This document shows, in pieces, positions 56,368 through 64,000 of a stretch of DNA of 64,000 nt. The first letter of the stretch is position 1. Each line of letters opens with the position of its first letter. This DNA is from Chromatiales bacterium 21-64-14 (lineage in GTDB: Bacteria > Pseudomonadota > Gammaproteobacteria > 21-64-14): positions 1 to 64,000 of the forward strand of contig NCBI01000003.1 in the NCBI GenBank assembly GCA_002255365.1. The letters are read 5' to 3'. The notes below the pieces were generated by a model, which ran no database searches, was not told where the DNA came from, and saw nothing but the letters and a program-made list of their open reading frames with translations. Position numbers and translations under genes: made by a program.

Positions 56368-57093
56368 TCAGCTCAGTGCCCCCGCAAGCCCCCGGAGCAG
56401 CGTCGCGCCATCGCCGCGCCATGCGCTTCCATGCATGCACGCCAGCGTAGTCGGTTCTTCCATCGCGAGCCGCTCGAGTATCGCTTGCGTCTGGGGTGCG
56501 TGAGCGAAGTAGTCCATCGATTTCCTGAACGCCTCGCTCGGTCCGAGAATATCGGACTCGGTGAGCGCGATGTCACCAGAGCCGCCTTGGGTGAACAGGT
56601 CACCACAGAAGAACGTTCGCGTACTCAATTCCATCATCAGCCCGCATTCCCATGCGTGAGGCATGTGCGGTGTGTCGAACCAACGTACCGTGTGATGACC
56701 GAGCGAAAGTTCCTCGCCGTCCGCGAGCGCGCGGGGTGGCCGGTCCGCATAGTCGCTCACGGACACCATTGCCGCGACCCTGCCGCAAACGGGTTCCGCC
56801 TCCGGCGCCACGGCGAGAAACGCATTGAGCGCACCACATTCATCGGCCTCGAAATGCGACAGTGCGACATGTCTGAGCGTTTCCGGGGGCATGATGCGCT
56901 TGACGGCCTCCAACACGAACGGAAACAGCCGCCGCGGGCCAGTGTGGAACAGCATCGGTTGGTCGTCGACGATCAGATATTGATTGAAGTTGAACCGCCC
57001 AGCCCCTCCGGGCAGCGTGATCGGCGTATTGATCCGATAGATCGCGTTGGCGATTTCGTGGACGTTCGTGCCGGACTGCGGATTGGTGATCAT
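56368..57093 (-). CDS. Flavodiiron-type MBL-fold protein without flavodoxin domain
   Basis: A 241-residue metallo-beta-lactamase-fold protein of the ODP/flavodiiron branch. Metal ligands are in ALSHFEADECGALN (His80, Glu82, Asp84), TPHMPHAWECG, FFCGDLF and CMHGSAW. Flavodiiron proteins reduce O2 or NO at a di-iron site. This one lacks the C-terminal flavodoxin domain, so it needs an external electron donor or has another role. ATG 57093 is preferred because GGGGGTG lies 6 bases upstream and the upstream frame crosses a perfect palindrome (57118-57135) that looks like its operator. Confidence 0.82.
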   Translation of the reverse strand: MITNPQSGTNVHEIANAIYRINTPITLPGGAGRFNFNQYLIVDDQPMLFHTGPRRLFPFVLEAVKRIMPPETLRHVALSHFEADECGALNAFLAVAPEAEPVCGRVAAMVSVSDYADRPPRALADGEELSLGHHTVRWFDTPHMPHAWECGLMMELSTRTFFCGDLFTQGGSGDIALTESDILGPSEAFRKSMDYFAHAPQTQAILERLAMEEPTTLACMHGSAWRGDGATLLRGLAGALS

Positions 57094-57117
57094 CTGGGGC
57101 ACCCCCGGGTTATTTGA

Positions 57118-57135
57118 GTAAACAGTACCGTTTAC
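57118..57135. promoter_or_regulatory. TetR-type palindromic operator
   Basis: GTAAACAGTACCGTTTAC has perfect 6-bp arms (GTAAAC/GTTTAC) around a 6-base centre. On the minus strand it lies between a TTGTAA and an AAATAA hexamer spaced 16 bases apart, the ideal place for a repressor. No TetR-family gene is in this part of the window. Confidence 0.6.
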
Positions 57136-57239
57136 AATTACGGATGCTACGCGAGCCTGCAGATAAGCCATGGCGGCTTCCCTCCATACTCGTTCGTCAC
57201 CGGTTCCTGCAGCAGGAGACACGCCGCGCCATCGAGGGG

Positions 57240-57362
57240 GCGCTCGCACCGGTAGCGCGTGTGGCGACGGTGCGTCGTGATCCCGGCCGACCGTTCGCCG
57301 AAATCACGGCAATCCCTACCGCACATCTGGACCGCAGCCGCGAGGTGTTGCTGGTGTGGCCT
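57240..57362 (+). pseudogene. mreC 3'-end fragment
   Basis: The plus-strand frame reads PVARVATVRRDPGRPFAEIT, then AIPTAHLDRSREVLLVW, which is the characteristic C-terminus of MreC. The remaining 80 percent of MreC is missing; upstream is the MBL promoter on the other strand. Order (mreC end, mreD, mrdA) matches a normal mre operon, so this is a truncated left edge. Confidence 0.8.
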
Positions 57363-57393
57363 CACAGGGGTATCTGCGGCGCCGCGCGGGCGC

Positions 57394-57895
57394 GTGGCAG
57401 CCGTGGTCCGGGGCGCCCACCGCGGCGGGTGGATCACCGTCCCGAATTCCCTCACTACGAGGCGGTTGCAAATCCTGCCGCTGCTGGCGGCAGTCGACCA
57501 GCCGTTCCAATCGCAGCGGACGACGATGGTGCTGCTCTACGGGTGTCTGGCCGCGCCGGAACGCGCCGGTGTGGGCAGCGCGGGGGTCGTCGGGCTGCTG
57601 ATGGACGTGCTCAAGGGTGGGCTGCTGGGCAAATACGCCCTCGGGCCGACCCTGGTCGCGTTCGTGGCACTGAAACTACGTCGGCGAATTCGGGTCTATC
57701 CGATGTGGCAGCAGGCTGCTGAGGGTCCTTCTGCCGCTCGCATTCTATCAGATGGTAACACTGTGGATAAACGACATCATCGGGCACCCAGCCCGCACGT
57801 GGTTGTATTGCGCGCCGTCGCTCACCGGCGTCATACCGTGGCCGCCGCCCTACGTCGCCCTGCGGGACCTGCGGCGCCGCGTCCGGGTCCGTTGA
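57394..57895 (+). pseudogene. mreD, frameshifted
   Basis: From GTG 57394 the frame reads AAVVRGAHRGGWITVPNSL, then QILPLLAAVDQPFQ, PERAGVGSAGVVGLLMDVLK and ALGPTLVAFVALKLRRRIRV, a recognisable MreD. After YPMWQQAA (about 57720) the homology jumps one base into another frame (VLLPLAFYQMVTLWINDIIG, HPARTWLYCAPSLTGVIPW) and stops at 57893-57895. MreD is an inner-membrane rod-shape protein. The N-terminal membrane span also looks degraded (charged residues in place of hydrophobic ones). Confidence 0.85.
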
Positions 57896-57938
57896 ATCAC
57901 CGCACGCCGCCCGAACCGGAGAAGGCCGGGTTCCGCTG

Positions 57939-59789
57939 ATGGCCCATCGCCTGACACTCAAGGACTATCTGGCCGAGAGCCAGCTCACCATCGCCCGCGC
58001 CACCTGGGCGGTGATCCTGATCGGTCTGCTGACGAGCGGGCTGATAGCGCGCCTGGTCTACCTACAGGTGGTCTCCTACAAACACTACGCGATGCTGTCC
58101 AAAGAGAATTGGGTCAAGCTCCTGCCCGTTCCGCCCACGCGCGGACTGATCTATGACCGCAACGGCGTACTCCTCGCCGAGAACGTCCCCACCTACAATC
58201 TCGAGATCACCCCCGATCAGGTGCCGAACCTGAAGTCCACATTGGTACGGCTGCGGCGGCTGATCCCGATCAGCAACGACGACGTCGAAGCCTTCCAGCA
58301 GCTAATGGCGCAGAAACCGCGCTTCGAGAGCATCCCACTGCGCTTCCAGCTGACATCGAAGGAGGTTGCCCGTTTCGCCGTCAACCGCTGGCGATTTTCC
58401 GGGGTGGACGTCACCGCGCGGCTCAGACGTTACTACCCGCTCGGGCCACTCGCGGTACACGATATCGGCTACGTCGGGCGCATCGACGTGGCGGACCTGA
58501 AGCGGGTGAACACCAGCGAATACGCCAGCACCTCCTATATCGGAAAGACCGGTATCGAACGGTATTACGAGGCACTCCTGCACGGCAACGTCGGCGTCAA
58601 GCAGGTCGAGGTCAACGCCCAGGGCCGCACCCTGCGTGTACTCAAGCGCGACGCCCCGCAGCCCGGGGACAATCTCTACCTGACTCTGGATGCGCGGTTG
58701 CAGGCCACGGCCCAGAAGGCCCTGGGAAAATATGCCGGCGCGGTCGTGGCACTGGACCCGGTCAACGGGGACATCCTCGCGATGGTGAGCACCCCGACCT
58801 ACAATCCGAATCCCTTCGTCGACGGCATCGATACCAAGGCCTACAACGCCCTCCGGGACAACCCCGGGCACCCGCTGTTCAATCGCGCGATCCGAGGCCG
58901 GTACTCACCGGGGTCAATGATCAAGCCGTTTGTGGCGCTTGCCGGTCTGCAGTACGGCGCAATCATTCCGTCGAGCACCGTCTATTGCCCCGGATACTAT
59001 CAGCTGCCCGGCAGCAGTCGGAAATACTGGGGGTGGAAACGCGGGGGCCACGGGACCGTCGACTTAAAAGACGCTATTACGGAATCGTGCGACATCTATT
59101 TCTACGCGCTTGCGCATAAGCTCGGAATCGACCGGATACACGCCTTCCTCAGCCGGTTCGGCTTCCAAAAACGCACGGGAGTGGACCTACCCGGGGAGAG
59201 GGCTGGCCTGCTCCCATCCCCGCAGTGGAAAGAGGCGACCCGGCACGAGCCATGGTATCCCGGGGAGACCCTGATCAACGGTATTGGGCAGGGATACACG
59301 CTGGTGACCCCGTTGGGGCTTGCGGTTGCGACCGCGGCTCTCGCGATGCACGGCCAGCGGGTCATTCCTCATCTCCTCTATGCCACCCAGGACCCGAGCA
59401 CCGGTGATCTCAAGATCGTTCCCACGCGGCGCCTGCCCACGATCACCCTCTCCAACCCGGCCTACTGGAAGGATGTCATCACTTCGATGACGGATGTCGT
59501 CAACAGCATTCACGGCACCGCGCATTCCATAGCCCGGGGACTGCGCTACACCATCGCCGGGAAGACCGGAACCGCCCAGCTGTTTGGAACGGGGAAGGGC
59601 GGCTATGCGCACGAGGCGGAAATCCCATTCAAACTAAGAGATAACGCCTTATTTATCGGGTTCGCTCCGGCGTACGATCCGAAAATCGTGGTAGCTGTGA
59701 TCGTCGAGCACGGAGGTTACGGCGGGGTTACCGCTGCGCCTATAGCCCGGAAGGTGATGGACGAGTACCTGTTGAAGGAAAAGCAGTGA
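57939..59789 (+). CDS. mrdA: Penicillin-binding protein 2
   Basis: A 616-residue transpeptidase for cell elongation. One N-terminal span (WAVILIGLLTSGLIARLVYL) and the PBP dimerisation domain (PPTRGLIYDRNGVLLAENVP) precede the catalytic domain with SPGSMIKP (SxxK serine), SCD (SxN-like triad) and AGKTGTAQ (KTG). All three are intact, so unlike its mreC and mreD neighbours the gene appears functional. ATG 57939 follows GGAGAAGG, though at long spacing. The downstream rodA is absent; a degraded cytochrome gene follows instead. It may be a second PBP2 copy. Confidence 0.93.
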   Translation: MAHRLTLKDYLAESQLTIARATWAVILIGLLTSGLIARLVYLQVVSYKHYAMLSKENWVKLLPVPPTRGLIYDRNGVLLAENVPTYNLEITPDQVPNLKSTLVRLRRLIPISNDDVEAFQQLMAQKPRFESIPLRFQLTSKEVARFAVNRWRFSGVDVTARLRRYYPLGPLAVHDIGYVGRIDVADLKRVNTSEYASTSYIGKTGIERYYEALLHGNVGVKQVEVNAQGRTLRVLKRDAPQPGDNLYLTLDARLQATAQKALGKYAGAVVALDPVNGDILAMVSTPTYNPNPFVDGIDTKAYNALRDNPGHPLFNRAIRGRYSPGSMIKPFVALAGLQYGAIIPSSTVYCPGYYQLPGSSRKYWGWKRGGHGTVDLKDAITESCDIYFYALAHKLGIDRIHAFLSRFGFQKRTGVDLPGERAGLLPSPQWKEATRHEPWYPGETLINGIGQGYTLVTPLGLAVATAALAMHGQRVIPHLLYATQDPSTGDLKIVPTRRLPTITLSNPAYWKDVITSMTDVVNSIHGTAHSIARGLRYTIAGKTGTAQLFGTGKGGYAHEAEIPFKLRDNALFIGFAPAYDPKIVVAVIVEHGGYGGVTAAPIARKVMDEYLLKEKQ

Positions 59790-59840
59790 GTTCGGGGCTC
59801 ATTCTCAAGAGCGCCGGACCGACGCGCCGCCACGACCCTG

Positions 59841-60111
59841 GTTAGCCCTGGCGCGGCCGGCGAGACCGCTGAATTTCGTCTCGGCATGAGCGCGATGGTA
59901 CAGGACATGGACCGGCAGATCCCGCACATGCCGCACATGCCGGCGGGCACGCGTGAGCTCGGGATGGCGATGCACCAGCGCGCCGGCCGGTTCGCGGTCG
60001 CAGCCCAGGACGCCGCGGTCAGCGGCCAAGTCCACTCGGCCTACACCGCGTTGCACGCACTAGCCCAGGCAGGCGTGCGTGGCCTGTCACGCGACCTATC
60101 GCGTGCGCTGA
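59841..60111 (+). pseudogene. c-type cytochrome gene remnant, frameshifted at the haem motif
   Basis: A plus-strand frame reads SPGAAGETAEFRLGMSAMVQ, then MPAGTRELGMAMHQRAGRFA and VHSAYTALHALAQA. At about 60070 a one-base shift is needed to read the C-terminal haem motif CVACHATYRVR and its stop (60109-60111). Without the shift the haem cysteines are lost. No start or signal peptide is found upstream; the frame is simply that of mrdA read through its stop. The family is a cytochrome with a C-terminal CxxCH. Confidence 0.75.
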
Positions 60112-60148
60112 GGCGGTCCGCCTAGCCGAGGGCGCGACTCAAACCGGC

Positions 60149-60232
60149 GTAGACGCCGAGCGTTTCATCCGCCTGTGCAAGAAGCTGCTGCTGGAGCGCG
60201 AACGCAACCGGTCAACCCATGCCATCGTCTGA
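60149..60232 (+). repeat. Diverged second copy of the typA 3' end
   Basis: 27 codons read VDAERFIRLCKKLLLERERN then RSTHAIV and a stop. The typA C-terminus is [20 protein letters not shown] then SSRAAV. About 15 of 27 residues agree, the stop is in register, and similarity continues 3' of the stop (CCCCGGGG ... ACCGTTCCC). No other part of typA is present. This marks the right border of the region that begins after real typA at 55859. Confidence 0.75.
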
Positions 60233-60327
60233 TCCACCCCGCCCCGGGGGGACGAAGCTGAACCGTTCCCCCTGTCACAAACCGCCTGGCTGCCTCGTCT
60301 TGATGGGCAGACCAGGAGGATCGACCG

Positions 60328-61671
60328 ATGGGACCTGTTGAGGGACCGCAGAACGCCGACGTCGCGATCGTCGGTGGCGGGCTCGCCGGGCTGATCCTGG
60401 CGCGGGCCGGGCGACGCGTCGCGCTGTTCGAGCAGGGGGACACCCTGGGAGGACGCGCGCGCACGGAAGTGCGCGGCGCCTTTCACTTCAATCTGGGTCC
60501 GCACGCCCTGTATCTCGGCGGCGAGCATGCCCGGATGTTGCGCGAACTCGGGATCCGCTACCCCGGCGGCCCGCCGCGCGCGCCCGGTAGCGCCCTGCAC
60601 GCCGGTACGCGCTTCCGGCTTCCGCGCACCCCGCGGCAGTTGCTCACCAGCCGGCTGCTGAGTTGGCGCGGCCGGCTGGAAATCGCGCGTCTGTTCCAGA
60701 CCCTCCCGGCGATGGATACGGCCATCCTCGCCCGGGTCAGTCTGGGCGAGTGGCTGGACACGCGGTTTCATCATCCCACCACACGCCAGCTCGCCGCCGC
60801 GTATGCGCGGCTCTCCACCTACTCGAACGACCCCTGCGGACTCAGCGCCGGCGCGGCCCTGGACCAGATGCGGCTCAGCCAGGCGGCCGGCGTCCACTAC
60901 GTCGATGGCGGTTGGCGCACGCTGGTGGCGTCCTTGGCCGCTGCGGCGCGCGCCGCGGGGGCGTCCATCATCACCGGCGCGCGGATCCTCCGGGTGGAAC
61001 GCGATGAGCGGGGCGTGCGTGCCGTGCGCGGTGTGGAGGGGTGGCGTTGCGCAGCCCCCTCGGTCATCCTTGCCGCCGGCCCGCGGGCCGCCAGCGAATG
61101 GGTGGAAGACAGCGCCGCGACCCCGCTACCGGGCTGGGCCGATGCTGCGCGCCCGGTGTACGCGGCCTGCCTGGACGTGGGCCTGCGGCGCCTGCCCGCA
61201 CCCACGAACACCTTCGCACTGGGCATCGATCAACCGCTATACTATTCCGTGAATTCCACCGCGGCGCGCCTCGCCCCGGACGGCGCCGCGCTCATCCATG
61301 TGGCGAAATACGGCTCGAGCGCCCCGGATGCCGGACTCGATGGGGCGGAGGCGGAACTTGAAGGCGTCCTGGATCTCCTGCAACCCGGCTGGCGGGAGCT
61401 GCTCGTGGACCGGCGTTACCGCCGGCGCATGACCGTAACCCACGCCCTGGTCACCGCCCACCAGGGCGGGCGGGGCGGCCGGCCCGGTCCCGCGGTCCCC
61501 GGGGTCGCCGGACTCTATGTCTGCGGTGACTGGGTCGGACCCCGCGGCATGCTCTCCGACGCCAGCGTCGCGAGCGCCCGGGACGCCGCTGCCCTGATCC
61601 TCGCCGGGCGGCGTCCAACCGATGCGGGCCGCACCGCCCGGCATCCTGATGCACGAGCGGGTTCACCATGA
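60328..61671 (+). CDS. FAD-dependent amine-oxidase-like oxidoreductase, shortened Rossmann helix
   Basis: A 447-residue flavoprotein of the phytoene desaturase/protoporphyrinogen oxidase type. It has VAIVGGGLAGL, the ALFEQGDTLGGRART FAD block, and a C-terminal LYVCGDWVGPRGMLSDASVA FAD-binding segment. The stretch between GGGLAGL and LARAGRRVALFE is about five residues shorter than the family norm, which would remove a turn and a half of the helix after the dinucleotide-binding loop. It may be impaired. Its stop overlaps the ECF sigma gene by 4 bases (ATGA), so the two are coupled. AGGAGGATC lies upstream. Confidence 0.82.
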   Translation: MGPVEGPQNADVAIVGGGLAGLILARAGRRVALFEQGDTLGGRARTEVRGAFHFNLGPHALYLGGEHARMLRELGIRYPGGPPRAPGSALHAGTRFRLPRTPRQLLTSRLLSWRGRLEIARLFQTLPAMDTAILARVSLGEWLDTRFHHPTTRQLAAAYARLSTYSNDPCGLSAGAALDQMRLSQAAGVHYVDGGWRTLVASLAAAARAAGASIITGARILRVERDERGVRAVRGVEGWRCAAPSVILAAGPRAASEWVEDSAATPLPGWADAARPVYAACLDVGLRRLPAPTNTFALGIDQPLYYSVNSTAARLAPDGAALIHVAKYGSSAPDAGLDGAEAELEGVLDLLQPGWRELLVDRRYRRRMTVTHALVTAHQGGRGGRPGPAVPGVAGLYVCGDWVGPRGMLSDASVASARDAAALILAGRRPTDAGRTARHPDARAGSP

Positions 61672-62651
61672 CGATGGCCGGCGATCCCGATTCCTACCTC
61701 CAGCACCGGCGTCTGTTGTTCTCCCTCGCCTACCGCATGTTGGGCAGTGTGCAGGATGCCGAGGACATCGTGCAGGACGCATACCTGCGCTGGCAGACCG
61801 CGGCCCGGGATGCGGTGGAAACCCCCAGGGCCTATCTGTCCACCGTGGTCACGCGCCTGTGCATCGATCACCTGCGCGCGGCCCGGACCCGGCGCGAGCA
61901 GTACGTGGGCACGTGGCTGCCGGAACCACTCATCACACCGGACGACGGCGACGCGACCCCCGCATTCACGGAATCACTCTCCATGGCGTTCCTGCTGCTG
62001 CTCGAACGGCTCACCCCGGCGGAGCGGGCGGTGTATCTGCTGCGCGAGGTCTTCGAGCGCGACTACCGCGAGGTGGCGGCGATCGTGGGTAAGCGCGAGG
62101 CGGCGTGCCGGCAGATCGCGGCCCGTGCGCGGCGCCACATGACAAACCGTCCCGCGCGCTACCCGGTAACCACCGCGCAACGAGACGCGCTGATGGCGGG
62201 CTTCCTGGAGGCCTCCCGCACCGGGGACGCCAGCGGCCTGATCCGCCTGCTCCGCGCGGAGGTCACGCTCTGGTCCGACGGCGGCGGCAAGGTCGCCTCC
62301 GCCCGCAAACCGGTCCATGGCCTGCGCGCGGTCTCGCGCCTGCTCGCCGGGGTCGCCCGGCGCTATTTCGAACCGGCGTCGTTCCACGCCACCACCGTCA
62401 ACGGCGCGCCCGGCTCTATCCGCCATGTGGCCGGGCGGATCCAACGCGTGTTCGTCGTGGAGATGGCGCCGGACGGCATCCACAGCATCTATATCGTGGC
62501 GAACCCGGACAAGTTGCGCGGACTCGGCGGGGACCTCGGCCCGGCGTGCGTGGACCCGCAGGTGATCCGTACCACCAGCCTGGCAGACGCCACGCGCGAG
62601 GGCGCGGACCGCGCGCGCGGCGTTCCGGTCAACCGCCCGGCGGCCGGGTGA
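61668..62651 (+). CDS. ECF41-type RNA polymerase sigma factor with SnoaL-like C-terminal domain
   Basis: A 327-residue protein. The sigma2 region (YLQHRRLLFSLAYRMLGSVQ, DAEDIVQDAYLRWQ) and the sigma4 region (LTPAERAVYLLREVFERDYR, EVAAIVGKREAACRQIAARA) are followed by an SnoaL-like domain. That domain has the ECF41 signatures DGGGK and NPDKL, which in this group act as an internal switch in place of an anti-sigma factor. ECF41 factors are typically encoded next to the oxidoreductase or carboxymuconolactone-decarboxylase-like gene they control, matching the overlap with the FAD gene here. It converges with rlmKL, with 23 bases of overlap. Confidence 0.9.
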   Translation: MTMAGDPDSYLQHRRLLFSLAYRMLGSVQDAEDIVQDAYLRWQTAARDAVETPRAYLSTVVTRLCIDHLRAARTRREQYVGTWLPEPLITPDDGDATPAFTESLSMAFLLLLERLTPAERAVYLLREVFERDYREVAAIVGKREAACRQIAARARRHMTNRPARYPVTTAQRDALMAGFLEASRTGDASGLIRLLRAEVTLWSDGGGKVASARKPVHGLRAVSRLLAGVARRYFEPASFHATTVNGAPGSIRHVAGRIQRVFVVEMAPDGIHSIYIVANPDKLRGLGGDLGPACVDPQVIRTTSLADATREGADRARGVPVNRPAAG

Positions 62652-64000
62652 TCCGCCAGCACTGGTGGATGCGCGGGCTGCGCACGTAGTCGCGCGGCAG
62701 GGTATCCCGGCTGATGTCCTCGATCTCCAAGCCCGGCAAGGCCGCGGCATCCAGGCGGAACCGGCGGAAGTTGGTCGAGAACAGCAGCACGCCGCCGGGG
62801 GCCAGCCAGCGCAGCGCGTCCTGGATTAGCGCGGCATGGTCGCGCTGCACGTCGAAGGTTCCGCTCATGCGCTTGGAGGTGGAGAAGGTCGGCGGGTCCA
62901 GGAAGATCAGATCGAAGGCACCGGGCCGCGATGGCGCCCGCAGCCACTCCAGGCAATCCGCCTGCACCAGGGTATGGTCCGCGCCGGCAAGGCCATTCAG
63001 CGCCAGGTTGCGCTGCGCCCAATCGAGATAGGTGCGCGACAGATCCACGGTGGTGGTGGCGACCGCACCGCCTGCCGCCGCGCACACCGTCGCGCTGCCG
63101 GTGTACCCGAACAGATTGAGAAACCGCCGCCCCGGCGCCAACTGCCGGATCAGGGCACGGATCGGGCGGTGATCCAGGAACAAGCCGGTATCCAGGTAAT
63201 CGGTGAAGTTCACCAGGAAGCGCAGCCCGCCCGCGCGCACTTCCCGGAAGCGCCCGGCGGCGGACAGCTTCCCATATTGGTCGCGGCCTTTCTGGCGGCG
63301 GCGCACCTTGAAGAACACGTGGTCGGTGGGCAGCTCCAGCACCTTCGGAATCACGCCCAGCGCGTCCTGCAAGCGGATGCCCGCCTTCGCCGGGTCCACC
63401 GAGGACGGCGCCTCGTATTCCTGCACGTGCGCCCAACGCTCGGCCCCGTCGCCATAGAGATCGATGGCCAGCGCATACTCCGGCAGGTCCGCGTCATACA
63501 ACCGGTAGCAATCGATCCCCTCGCGCCGTGCCCAACGTCCGGTGGTATTGAGGTTCTTGCGCAAACGATTGGCGAACATCTCCGCGCCCGCGGACAACTC
63601 CGCCACCGGCGCGGGTTCGTCCAGAACGAAGTGGAGCAGACGGCACTCCATCGCGCCGTTGTACAGGGTATGGGTGCGCCGCGCCCGCAGTCCGATGCGC
63701 CGGCCCAGCTCCGGGTTCGCGGTAAACACCGCCGCCTTCCAGCCCGCAAAGCGGCGGCGCAGCAGCGCACCCAGCTCCGCATACAGGGACGCCAGCAGCG
63801 CGGGTGTTCCCAGGCGTTCTCCGTAGGGCGGGTTGGCGACCACCAGTCCCGGCGCCCGGACCTTGGGCGGGGGTTCGCAGTCGCCCAACGCGCGCCGCTC
63901 GATGTGCACCCGGCCGCGCAGCCCGGCCTGCGCCACGTTCGCCAGGGCCGCACGCACCGCCGCGGCGTCTGCGTCGTAACCGATCACCGGCGCCGGCCGC
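62629..64000 (-). CDS. rlmL: RlmKL 23S rRNA methyltransferase, cut by the window edge
   Basis: The frame is open to the right edge (N-terminal THUMP domain and start lie outside). The visible part contains the RlmL catalytic motif VVANPPYGERLG, a linker, and the RlmK Rossmann domain (GRRFLNLFGYTGSATVCAAA, FDLIFLDPPTFSTSKRM). The bifunctional enzyme makes m2G2445 (RlmL) and m7G2069 (RlmK) in 23S rRNA. The C-terminus DYVRSPRIHQCWRITRPPGG is complete. It overlaps the ECF41 gene tail-to-tail. Confidence 0.94.
   Translation of the reverse strand, partial: RPAPVIGYDADAAAVRAALANVAQAGLRGRVHIERRALGDCEPPPKVRAPGLVVANPPYGERLGTPALLASLYAELGALLRRRFAGWKAAVFTANPELGRRIGLRARRTHTLYNGAMECRLLHFVLDEPAPVAELSAGAEMFANRLRKNLNTTGRWARREGIDCYRLYDADLPEYALAIDLYGDGAERWAHVQEYEAPSSVDPAKAGIRLQDALGVIPKVLELPTDHVFFKVRRRQKGRDQYGKLSAAGRFREVRAGGLRFLVNFTDYLDTGLFLDHRPIRALIRQLAPGRRFLNLFGYTGSATVCAAAGGAVATTTVDLSRTYLDWAQRNLALNGLAGADHTLVQADCLEWLRAPSRPGAFDLIFLDPPTFSTSKRMSGTFDVQRDHAALIQDALRWLAPGGVLLFSTNFRRFRLDAAALPGLEIEDISRDTLPRDYVRSPRIHQCWRITRPPGG

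Overview
This is a GC-rich, densely coded proteobacterial chromosome segment. Several features point to a gammaproteobacterium with respiratory, probably sulfur-oxidising metabolism: the fabA-fabB pair, a Rieske/cytochrome bc1 operon, outer-membrane phospholipase A, imuA-imuB beside lexA, a fused TsdB-TsdA thiosulfate dehydrogenase, SCO1 and typA. Species cannot be named from the sequence alone. The two ends of the window cut an MFS transporter (left) and rlmKL (right).

Layout. 1-7.8 kb: an accessory-looking, more AT-rich stretch with an MFS transporter divergent from a LysR regulator, a PBP-fold protein without signal peptide, a DUF3604/PHP-like metalloprotein with an unknown membrane protein, and a Crp/Fnr regulator. 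7.9-12.2 kb: two copies of a 143-bp MITE-like element in direct orientation flank a GIY-YIG-like protein, SCO1, a frameshifted small membrane gene and a ClC/CBS channel. 12.2-18.8 kb: pldA, a DUF4197 protein, a ParA-type ATPase and the lexA-imuA-imuB mutagenesis operon with a clear SOS box, then a PilZ protein. 19.5-24.5 kb: a histidine kinase and NtrC-type regulator preceded by a consensus-perfect sigma-54 promoter, followed by a DegP/MucD protease with a second sigma-54-like element in an unusual inverted/tandem repeat region. Together they suggest a sigma-54-controlled envelope-stress circuit. 24.7-30.5 kb: transaldolase, zwf, a DedA protein and GH15 glucoamylase form a sugar-mobilising cluster. 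30.7-36.7 kb: a Tat-exported DUF882 peptidase-like protein, DUF3445 and DUF2189 proteins, then yihY-tsdBA. 36.9-39.8 kb: petABC. 40.1-45.0 kb: a PmtA-like methyltransferase, fabA-fabB, prfC and a cold-shock gene. 45.4-53.9 kb: EamA, GMC oxidoreductase, MFS, HugZ-like, an unknown protein, an SbmA/BacA-type ABC exporter, a periplasmic protein and a short MscS protein.

54.0-60.3 kb is the most irregular part. Intact typA is followed by an IS3-family orfA remnant, a lone flavodiiron-type MBL-fold gene with a palindromic operator, an mreC 3' fragment, a frameshifted mreD, an intact mrdA (PBP2), a frameshifted c-type cytochrome and a diverged second copy of the typA 3' end. This reads as a decaying duplicated or imported block bounded by typA 3' ends. 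60.3-64 kb: an FAD oxidoreductase overlapping an ECF41-type sigma factor, then convergent rlmKL.
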